From an uncultured Erysipelotrichaceae bacterium (GTDB lineage Bacteria > Bacillota_I > Bacilli_A > Erysipelotrichales > Coprobacillaceae), in NCBI GenBank assembly GCA_937917505.1, contig CALDMQ010000082.1:1-5039 (forward strand): a stretch of 5,039 nucleotides of DNA, given 5' to 3'. Of this stretch, positions 1 through 4,608 are shown piece by piece; the first letter of the stretch is position 1, and each line of letters begins with the position of its first letter. Below the pieces are notes generated by a model. It saw only the letters and a list, made by a program, of their open reading frames with translations, had not been told where the DNA came from and did not search any database. The translations under genes and the position numbers were made by a program.

Positions 1-394
1 CCATATAAATATCATGTGTAAAATCATAGAAACGATGATCAGGTGCTAATCTTCTTGTTGCATTATCAGGAGATAAAGCCCAAATAAAACCTTTTTCCTC
101 ACATTCATCTATTAACTTGATACATTTATCATAATCCAATGGTTTGATTTCTAATAATTCACCATTAATCGTAATTCCATTCCCACCATCACTCACCATA
201 TTTTGAAAACCTAATGATTTCATATGATCCTTAGCCATTGCATAACTTCTTCCTGTCGCAATTGCTACAAAATGTCCTTGATTCTCTAATTCCTTAATTG
301 CTTTTTTAGCTGATTCTGGTACATATTGATCACCAGGCGTTCCTACCGCTAATGTCCCATCTATATCAAAGAAAAAAAACTTTTTGTTACCCAT
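1..394 (-). CDS. Cof-type HAD-IIB family hydrolase (partial, C-terminus beyond the left edge)
   Basis: This is the first 131 codons of a haloacid-dehalogenase-superfamily phosphatase, read leftward from an ATG at 394-392. HAD motif I is clear: FFDIDGTL, with nucleophile Asp10 and acid/base Asp12. Motif II is IATGRS with Thr47. The stretch SDGGNGITINGE (about 68-79) is the usual start of the C2 cap in Cof/YbiV/YwpJ-like enzymes. Motifs III and IV (Lys and the GDxxND acid pair) would lie outside the window. Family members dephosphorylate sugar phosphates, flavin or PLP intermediates in the cytoplasm; the substrate cannot be told from this part. The start is supported by GAGGTG at 406-401, six bases from the ATG. 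It is followed by a non-coding gap rather than another gene, so it probably begins its own transcript. The family call is firm; substrate and full length are unknown. Confidence 0.9.
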   Translation of the reverse strand, partial: MGNKKFFFFDIDGTLAVGTPGDQYVPESAKKAIKELENQGHFVAIATGRSYAMAKDHMKSLGFQNMVSDGGNGITINGELLEIKPLDYDKCIKLIDECEEKGFIWALSPDNATRRLAPDHRFYDFTHDIYM

Positions 395-653
395 TTCTTT
401 CACCTCGCCCCATATTCTATCAAATATTATTTTCTCATTACACTTTTTTACATATTAAGAAAAAACATTTCAGCATTAGTGTAGTTTTACTTTTTCGATT
501 ACATGTATTTTATTTGTATGATATTATAAGTAGATTAACAAAAGAGCAACCCTAATCGAACACATATATTTGCTATTTTAAAGCTATAAAAAACTTTTTA
601 TTTTATCATAAAGCAAGAATTATATATAACTTTAAGCAATTTTTAATAAATAA
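395..653. other. Non-coding gap between the HAD gene and mbl
   Basis: About 260 bases of very AT-rich sequence with no convincing coding region on either strand. It holds the ribosome binding site of the HAD gene (401-406), one candidate minus-strand promoter (523-549) and the U-tract side of the mbl terminator. If the promoter is right, the HAD mRNA has a leader of roughly 120 bases in which I found no strong hairpin or recognisable riboswitch. The stretch 550-640 is low-complexity A/T with nothing I can assign. Confidence 0.6.
523..549 (-). promoter_or_regulatory. Candidate sigma-A-type promoter for the HAD hydrolase gene
   Basis: On the minus strand a perfect TATAAT lies at 528-523. The best -35 candidate is TTGCTC at 549-544, matching three of six consensus bases. 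The spacing is 15 to TATAAT, or 17 if the overlapping TAATAT (526-521) is the true -10. Transcription would begin near 515 and read into the HAD gene. The -10 is good, but the weak -35 and the A/T background make this tentative. Confidence 0.35.
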
Positions 654-683
654 AAACAGCGCTCACAATAGCAAGCACTGTTT
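641..683 (-). terminator. Intrinsic terminator of mbl
   Basis: Read on the minus strand, an AAACAGTGCT arm (683-674) pairs with AGCGCTGTTT (663-654): ten pairs including one G-U. Three further pairs can form inside, leaving a four-base loop (UAUU). The run GTTTTTATTTATT follows directly. The hairpin begins only six bases after the mbl stop codon, the expected place for a rho-independent terminator. The plus strand also has a short T-rich stretch after the stem, so weak bidirectional action is possible, but no plus-strand gene reads into it. Confidence 0.88.
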
Positions 684-689
684 CAATTT

Positions 690-1679
690 TTATTGTAAAT
701 ATTGAGTATTTTCTAACATGATACCGCAACCTTCAGCAACACAATCTAATGCATTTTCTGCTACGAATACCGGTACACCTAAACCTTCTTCTAAGAACTT
801 ATCTAAATTATTTAATAAAGCCCCTCCACCAGTTAAGAAGATACCTTTGTTTACGATATCAGCTGATAATTCAGGTGGTGTTTGTTCAAGAACTTGTTTT
901 GCTGATCTTAAGATTGTTTCACAACATTCTTTTAAAGCTTCTTCAGTTTCTTTAGCATTTAATTGAATTGTATGAGGTAAACCAGTTACTAAGTCACGTC
1001 CTCTTACATCCATAATTTCTTTTTCAGATGCTAAATAAGCAGTTCCAATTGTCTTTTTAATTTCTTCTGCAGTACGATCACCAATTAATAATTTATATTT
1101 ATCTTTTACATACTTAATTAATTCAGCATCCATTCTATCTCCGGCAATCTTTAACGATGTACTAGTAACAATATCACCTAATGAAAGAACTGCTACATCA
1201 GTAGTTCCCCCACCGATATCAATAACCATATTACCAGATGGTTTAGAAATATCTAATCCTGCTCCTACAGCAGCAACCTTAGGTTCTTCTTCAATATAAA
1301 CTCTCTTTGCTCCACATCTTAATGCAACATCTTGAATAGCACTTTTTTCAATAGAAGTGATATTTGATGGACAACAAATTAAAATTGTTGGTCTAGCAAA
1401 CACTCCTTTTAAATTTAATTTATTAATAAAATGAGTAATTAAAATTTCAGTAATTTGAAAATCTGCGATAACCCCATCTTTTAAAGGACGAATAGCTTGA
1501 ATTTTACCTGGAGTTTTCCCAAGCATATCTCTTGCTTCTTCTCCTACTGCGATAGGTCTGTTTGTTTCTGTATTGATAGTTACAACAGAAGGTTCATTCA
1601 CAACAATACCTTCTCCTTTAACATAAATAAGAATGTTAGCTGTTCCCAAGTCAATACCAATTTCTTTTGATAATTTCAT
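690..1679 (-). CDS. mbl: MreB-family actin homologue, Mbl-type (cell shape)
   Basis: A 329-residue bacterial actin that forms ATP-dependent membrane-bound filaments and directs the elongation machinery making lateral cell wall. Actin-fold motifs are in order: phosphate-1 loop IGIDLGTAN (about 7-15), ICCPSNIT (101-108), the IEEEP segment (129-133), phosphate-2 DIGGGTTD (154-161), AGDRMD (179-184) and adenosine motif TGGGALL (283-289). By recall it fits Bacillus subtilis Mbl (333 residues) better than MreB, for example in NKLNLKG, ICCPSNITS, TPPELSAD and the VAEN near the end. Its place downstream of spoIIQ also fits mbl, which follows spoIIID in Bacillus. I chose the ATG at 1679-1677: AAAGGAGGA at 1694-1686 ends seven bases before it. 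A 25-codon longer reading starting at 1754 would cross this site and the promoter. Own promoter and terminator suggest a single-gene transcript. Family certain; Mbl rather than MreB likely. Confidence 0.95.
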   Translation of the reverse strand: MKLSKEIGIDLGTANILIYVKGEGIVVNEPSVVTINTETNRPIAVGEEARDMLGKTPGKIQAIRPLKDGVIADFQITEILITHFINKLNLKGVFARPTILICCPSNITSIEKSAIQDVALRCGAKRVYIEEEPKVAAVGAGLDISKPSGNMVIDIGGGTTDVAVLSLGDIVTSTSLKIAGDRMDAELIKYVKDKYKLLIGDRTAEEIKKTIGTAYLASEKEIMDVRGRDLVTGLPHTIQLNAKETEEALKECCETILRSAKQVLEQTPPELSADIVNKGIFLTGGGALLNNLDKFLEEGLGVPVFVAENALDCVAEGCGIMLENTQYLQ

Positions 1680-1685
1680 AAACAT

Positions 1686-1694
1686 TCCTCCTTT
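1686..1694 (-). promoter_or_regulatory. Ribosome binding site that fixes the mbl start
   Basis: AAAGGAGGA on the minus strand is a near-perfect anti-16S match. It abuts the in-frame ATG at 1685-1683, which is too close to use, and lies seven bases from the ATG at 1679-1677. The latter gives the N-terminus MKLSKEIGIDLG, matching the family, so the second ATG is the start. Confidence 0.85.
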
Positions 1695-1704
1695 AAGCAT
1701 TTCT

Positions 1705-1732
1705 ATTGTATCATCTTTTTTCTTAATTACAA
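1705..1732 (-). promoter_or_regulatory. Sigma-A-type promoter of mbl with extended -10
   Basis: On the minus strand TTGTAA (1732-1727; four of six consensus bases) is followed after 16 bases by TACAAT (1710-1705). The -10 carries the upstream TGA that makes an extended -10. Predicted initiation is near 1698, giving a leader of about 20 bases that holds just the ribosome binding site. Together with the terminator after spoIIQ this indicates that mbl is expressed independently of the sporulation genes upstream, as expected for a vegetative shape gene. Confidence 0.7.
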
Positions 1733-1775
1733 GAAAAGAAATTGAATTTATCAAAGAAATTATTATAAATTATAT

Positions 1776-1806
1776 AAAACGAAAATAGCGATAAAATCGC
1801 TATTTT
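1776..1806 (-). terminator. Intrinsic terminator overlapping the spoIIQ stop codon
   Basis: A perfect 11-bp inverted repeat, AAAATAGCGAT (1806-1796 on the minus strand) and ATCGCTATTTT (1792-1782), encloses a three-base loop. The minus-strand continuation is CGTTTTAT, so U-rich RNA follows the stem. The spoIIQ stop codon TAG (1802-1800) lies inside the upstream arm. It would end the DUF1146-spoIID-spoIIQ transcript before the mbl promoter. Confidence 0.75.
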
Positions 1807-2420
1807 AGAGCATTTAAAGGTTGTCCAATACATCTCTCAGGATTCAATAATTTATCTTCTTTTTGTACAATAAAATGTAAATGATTTTTCAAATCTGATT
1901 CATAAATATTTTCACCACTTTTACCAATAATATCACCTTGTTTCACTGTTTGATTCATTTCAACAGAAATTTCTGATAAAGATTGATATGTTGTAGAAAT
2001 CTTATCATTATTAGTAATCGTAATTATCCATCCTAAAACAGGATCATTTGTTTTCTTTGTAACAGTTCCACTTATTGATGCTAAAACATCAAAAATTTCA
2101 TTCTTATTTGCATAATCAATACCTTGATTTGGTCTATACACACCTTCGAATAAAATCAATGATTGTTCCTGCTTCTTACTATCATCATCTTTATTATAAA
2201 AATATCTCACAATACCTATACCATCTTTAACAGGAGCTTTTAAAGTTTCAACAACAGGTTTATCTTCTTTCTTTTCATCAACTTTCACAACTGTCTCTTC
2301 TTCGAAATTCATTGTTTGGTCATCTAATAATTTCTGAACAATTCCTACACCACCTAAAAATAATGCCAATGCAAGAGAAATACCTAAAATCTTCTTATAG
2401 TTTACTTTTCTTTGTTTCAT
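1800..2420 (-). CDS. spoIIQ: Stage II sporulation protein SpoIIQ-like, LytM (M23) domain
   Basis: A 206-residue single-pass membrane protein: basic N-terminus, hydrophobic helix at about 11-28, charged linker (about 40-67), then an M23/LytM-type domain (about 88-195). In the known system SpoIIQ is made in the forespore, projects into the intermembrane space and binds SpoIIIAH of the mother cell, forming the channel or 'feeding tube' complex needed during engulfment. The first metal motif, HxxxD in active peptidases, reads NQGID: Asp102 is kept but the His is Asn98. The second motif His-Leu-His is present (180-182). One lost zinc ligand suggests a structural, non-hydrolytic domain, as in Bacillus SpoIIQ, which has Ser at this position. 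GAGGTG (2431-2426) precedes the ATG by five bases. It follows spoIID by 37 bp. A generic M23 protein is the alternative, but position beside spoIID and architecture favour SpoIIQ. Confidence 0.87.
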   Translation of the reverse strand: MKQRKVNYKKILGISLALALFLGGVGIVQKLLDDQTMNFEEETVVKVDEKKEDKPVVETLKAPVKDGIGIVRYFYNKDDDSKKQEQSLILFEGVYRPNQGIDYANKNEIFDVLASISGTVTKKTNDPVLGWIITITNNDKISTTYQSLSEISVEMNQTVKQGDIIGKSGENIYESDLKNHLHFIVQKEDKLLNPERCIGQPLNALK

Positions 2421-2437
2421 ACTTTCACCTCATATGA

Positions 2438-2465
2438 AGTATGCACAAAACATAAAACTATATAC
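2438..2465 (-). promoter_or_regulatory. Possible sigma-F-like promoter of spoIIQ
   Basis: On the minus strand GTATA (2465-2461, in the last codons of spoIID) matches the sigma-F -35 pattern GYATA. After 14 bases comes GTGCATACT (2446-2438), matching five of the six fixed bases of GGNNANANT. spoIIQ is a sigma-F gene in Bacillus and Clostridioides. The second -10 G is missing, the spacing is slightly short, and predicted initiation falls at the edge of the ribosome binding site. This is therefore a weak candidate; read-through from spoIID is the alternative. Confidence 0.25.
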
Positions 2466-3357
2466 TTGTTAAATCAACATTTTGATAATAATGATTTAAA
2501 ATATCTTTATAATTTTTATTTTCTTTAGCCATTCCTTGCGCACCGTATTGACTCATACCAACACCATGCCCATTTCCTTTGGTTATAAATTTATATCCTT
2601 TTGAAGTCAATTCAATTTGAAAACATGAAGATGCTAAGTTTAACTTTTCTCTAATTTCTCTACCACTATATTCCTTATTATTTACAATAACCTTTTGAAC
2701 ATACCCACTTTTAGTATAAGACATAATTTGCATTTTCACAGAATCTATTCCAAAGATATTGGCTAATTGTTTTTTAGTAAATGTTTTTGTTCTTATAAAT
2801 TGTGGATCTTCTTCAATATCCCATTTGCTATTAACTGCTTTTAAATACACTTTATCCCCTGCAAAGTAATCCCCACAATTTACAGTTTTTCCATTACTGC
2901 TTGAAAAAAATAACGCTGATATATAATCTCCTTTGTATGTTAAGACTTGATTATGTGTATCTTTAACTGCTTTTTGAATTTTTTCTTTATTTTGATCATA
3001 TGATTTTCCCCAATTCTTTTTCATCTGTTCATCACTAAGATACACTTGTGAATTAGTTGTATTATCAACTTTAAGATTTCTTGATAAAACAAATGTTCGA
3101 CTTGCAACTGCTTGTGCTTTTAATGCTTCAACTTCAAAACTTGCTGGCATTTCCCCGGCAATAACACCTACTAAATAATCATCTAAAGGTACTTGTAAAG
3201 TCTTTTGTTTTGTTTGAACTTGAACTATGTAATCCTGAGATGATTTTGGTTTTAATTTAGAAGGTTGTTCTTGTGGATTAAAGTCTTGTTTTTGTAAAAA
3301 AAGAATACCTGTTATAAGCAGACATATAAAAAAGAGTTTTTGATATATTGTTTTCAT
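2458..3357 (-). CDS. spoIID: Stage II sporulation protein D, SpoIID lytic transglycosylase
   Basis: A 299-residue membrane-anchored murein hydrolase that cleaves glycan strands (lytic transglycosylase) as part of the SpoIID-SpoIIM-SpoIIP engulfment machine in the mother cell. An N-terminal hydrophobic segment (about 7-21) acts as signal anchor. The SpoIID core begins at LDDYLVGVIAGEMP (58-71), where Glu69 corresponds to the catalytic Glu of the family (Glu88 in Bacillus). Then follow EALKAQAVASRT (77-88), the Ser/Gly-rich FFSSSNGKT (150-158, variant of the usual STSGGKT), and the C-terminal signature GNGHGVGMSQYGAQGMA (261-277). Length is near normal for the family. The start is the only one possible: an in-frame TGA lies two codons upstream. 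No Shine-Dalgarno is seen before it, unlike every other gene here. It follows the DUF1146 gene by 27 bp and precedes spoIIQ, as in other spore formers. A SpoIID/LytB paralogue is unlikely given this context. Confidence 0.95.
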   Translation of the reverse strand: MKTIYQKLFFICLLITGILFLQKQDFNPQEQPSKLKPKSSQDYIVQVQTKQKTLQVPLDDYLVGVIAGEMPASFEVEALKAQAVASRTFVLSRNLKVDNTTNSQVYLSDEQMKKNWGKSYDQNKEKIQKAVKDTHNQVLTYKGDYISALFFSSSNGKTVNCGDYFAGDKVYLKAVNSKWDIEEDPQFIRTKTFTKKQLANIFGIDSVKMQIMSYTKSGYVQKVIVNNKEYSGREIREKLNLASSCFQIELTSKGYKFITKGNGHGVGMSQYGAQGMAKENKNYKDILNHYYQNVDLTSI

Positions 3358-3382
3358 ACTTCAATATATGTCCAACTCTTTT
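3330..3382 (-). repeat. Nested inverted repeat enclosing the spoIID start codon
   Basis: Two nested perfect arms can fold in the minus-strand RNA. The outer pair AAAAGAGTT / AACTCTTTT (3382-3374 with 3338-3330) has 9 bp, the inner pair ATATATTG / CAATATAT (3369-3362 with 3350-3343) has 8 bp, with a 4x4 internal loop between. The 11-base apical loop (3361-3351) contains the ATG of spoIID. A U-run follows the outer stem, so it resembles an attenuator as well as a translation-control hairpin. AT-rich DNA forms such repeats by chance more easily, so function is inference. Confidence 0.5.
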
Positions 3383-3390
3383 AATTATGA
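3363..3390 (-). promoter_or_regulatory. Possible sigma-E-like promoter of spoIID
   Basis: On the minus strand TCATAAT (3390-3384) matches six of seven bases of the sigma-E -35 pattern KMATATT. CATATATT (3370-3363) differs from the -10 pattern CATACAMT at two positions, one in the degenerate base. The spacing is 13, one short of the usual 14-15. In Bacillus spoIID is a sigma-E gene. Initiation would fall at or next to the spoIID ATG, which would give a nearly leaderless mRNA, so the assignment is tentative. Confidence 0.25.
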
Positions 3391-3591
3391 ATAAAATGTC
3401 ACTGATGCAAAAGTTAAAATAAAAGATGCAAATAAATATCCTAACGCTATAGAAGCAACAATATAGAAAACATAAAATTCTCTAACTTTGCTTTTCTTCA
3501 TATATCTTCCAAAATCAAAACAACTAAGTCCTATCATTGCAGCAAATACTGAAAAGATATAAACAGCTATTCTTACTATATCATATACCAT
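3385..3591 (-). CDS. DUF1146 small membrane protein (YwzB-like)
   Basis: A 68-residue protein made almost entirely of two membrane helices (about 5-24 and 40-62). They are joined by a basic loop (RYMKKSKVR, 29-37) which, by the positive-inside rule, should face the cytoplasm. The pattern of a central charged loop followed by a helix with Gly-Tyr-Leu and Phe-Ile-Leu (GYLFASFIL, 51-59) fits the DUF1146 family, to which Bacillus YwzB (about 77 residues) belongs. The function of the family is unknown. In Bacillus ywzB also lies upstream of the murA-spoIID region, so the neighbourhood supports the call. GAGGTG (3605-3600) lies eight bases before the ATG, and a good promoter lies upstream. It is probably the first gene of a unit with spoIID, whose start is 27 bp downstream. 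The identification rests on length, topology and context, not on a catalytic motif. Confidence 0.8.
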   Translation of the reverse strand: MVYDIVRIAVYIFSVFAAMIGLSCFDFGRYMKKSKVREFYVFYIVASIALGYLFASFILTFASVTFYS

Positions 3592-3625
3592 ATCTTCAAC
3601 ACCTCATTTTCTCTTACATTTCATT

Positions 3626-3654
3626 TTTACATTATAATCTTTATTTGATACAAT
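3626..3654 (+). promoter_or_regulatory. Sigma-A-type promoter of the aldo/keto reductase gene
   Basis: TTTACA (3626-3631; five of six consensus bases) and TACAAT (3649-3654) are separated by 17 bases, and a TGA before the -10 makes it an extended -10. Initiation is predicted near 3661, directly before the AAAGGAGA ribosome binding site (3663-3670). Its -35 and -10 touch the -10 and -35 of the opposite-strand promoter. Confidence 0.78.
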
Positions 3655-3659
3655 AACAA
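3631..3659 (-). promoter_or_regulatory. Sigma-A-type promoter of the DUF1146-spoIID unit
   Basis: On the minus strand TTGTTA (3659-3654; four of six consensus bases) is followed after 17 bases by a perfect TATAAT (3636-3631). Initiation near 3624 gives a leader of about 33 bases with GAGGTG placed correctly before the DUF1146 ATG. A vegetative-type promoter here implies that DUF1146, and spoIID by read-through, may be transcribed outside sporulation. Confidence 0.7.
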
Positions 3660-3678
3660 TATAAAGGAGAGATATCAT

Positions 3679-4599
3679 ATGAAATACTTACAATTACCAA
3701 ATACAAATCTTGAAGTTTCTCGTATTGCTTTAGGTTGTATGAGAATCGCAAGTAAAAGTGTTAATGAAGTTGAAAGACTTATCAAAACTGCCTTAGATGA
3801 AGGTATTAACTTTTTTGACCATGCAGATATTTATGGTGGTGGAAAATCAGAAGAACTTTTTGGTGAAGTTCTACAAAAGCACCCTGACTGGCGTGAAAAA
3901 ATGATTATTCAAACAAAATGTGCAATTGTGCCAGGGAAACGTTATGATTTTTCTAAAGAACACATTATTGAAAGTGTTAAAGCATCTTTACAAAGATTAC
4001 ATATTGATTATATAGATATTTTATTATTACATAGACCTGATGCTTTATGTGATCCTAAGGAAGTTGCGGAAGCATTTGATGAACTTTATGAACAAGGTCT
4101 TGTTCATTATTTTGGTGTTTCTAATCATACACCTTTACAAATTCAATTATTACAAAAATATACAAAACATCCTATTATTATTAATCAGTTACAACTTTCT
4201 ATTGTTCATTCTGTGATGATTGATTCAGGAATGAATATGAATATGAAAGAAGATCCTGCAATTGATAAAGATGGTGGTGTTTTGGATTACTGTCGTTTAA
4301 ATGATATTGTGATTCAACCTTGGAGTGTTGTTCAAGCATCATGGGCTGAAGGAACTTTCTTAGACAATAAAGATTATCAAAAATTAAATGATGTCATGAA
4401 AGACCTTGCGGATGAATACAATGTAACAAAAAGTGCCATTGCAATTGCTTGGCTTTTAAGACACCCTGCTGGTATGCAACCTATTGTTGGCACAACTTCA
4501 CCTGAGCATTTAAAAGAATCTTGTCTTGCTTGTAATGTCGATTTAACTCGTCAACAATGGTATGATCTCTATCTAGCAAGTGGTAAAACATTACCTTAA
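3679..4599 (+). CDS. Aldo/keto reductase, YdhF-like
   Basis: A complete 306-residue cytoplasmic oxidoreductase of the aldo/keto reductase superfamily, which reduces aldehydes or ketones with NAD(P)H in a TIM barrel. The catalytic tetrad is visible: Asp47 (in FFDHADIYG), Tyr52, Lys80 (IIQTKCAI) and His118 (DILLLHRPD). FGVSNH (145-150) and INQLQLSIVH (168-177) are standard barrel strands. PIVGTTSPEHLKES (268-281) is the cofactor-binding tail. The opening LQLPNTNLEVSRIALGCMRI and the order of motifs resemble the YdhF group of E. coli. The physiological substrate is unknown. AAAGGAGA (3663-3670) precedes the ATG at normal spacing, and a strong promoter lies just upstream. The stop codon overlaps the ribosome binding site of the following GNAT gene, so the two are co-transcribed and perhaps translationally coupled. 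All key residues are intact. Confidence 0.93.
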   Translation: MKYLQLPNTNLEVSRIALGCMRIASKSVNEVERLIKTALDEGINFFDHADIYGGGKSEELFGEVLQKHPDWREKMIIQTKCAIVPGKRYDFSKEHIIESVKASLQRLHIDYIDILLLHRPDALCDPKEVAEAFDELYEQGLVHYFGVSNHTPLQIQLLQKYTKHPIIINQLQLSIVHSVMIDSGMNMNMKEDPAIDKDGGVLDYCRLNDIVIQPWSVVQASWAEGTFLDNKDYQKLNDVMKDLADEYNVTKSAIAIAWLLRHPAGMQPIVGTTSPEHLKESCLACNVDLTRQQWYDLYLASGKTLP

Positions 4600-4608
4600 G
4601 GAGAATAT

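Noticed and set aside
498..527. Plus-strand TGATATTAT (extended -10-like) with ATTACA upstream
   Set aside because: It overlaps the better minus-strand TATAAT, and nothing codes or folds clearly downstream before the antisense end of mbl, so a small RNA from here is not supported.
352..555. Plus-strand open frame of 67 codons with hydrophobic content
   Set aside because: It begins antisense to the HAD gene and its ribosome binding site, runs into A/T-rich intergenic sequence, has no Shine-Dalgarno and resembles no family.
550..640. Possible small RNA or riboswitch in the gap left of mbl
   Set aside because: Only low-complexity A/T sequence with weak, short pairings; no conserved riboswitch core or tRNA-like element was recognised.
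718..966. Two overlapping plus-strand open frames (718-966 and 749-955)
   Set aside because: Both lie wholly antisense to the 3' half of mbl and are shadows of its codon pattern; neither has a ribosome binding site.
1680..1754. Longer N-terminus for mbl beginning at 1754
   Set aside because: The extension contains the promoter elements and the AAAGGAGGA site, has no ribosome binding site of its own, and MreB/Mbl proteins begin just before the IGIDLGT motif.
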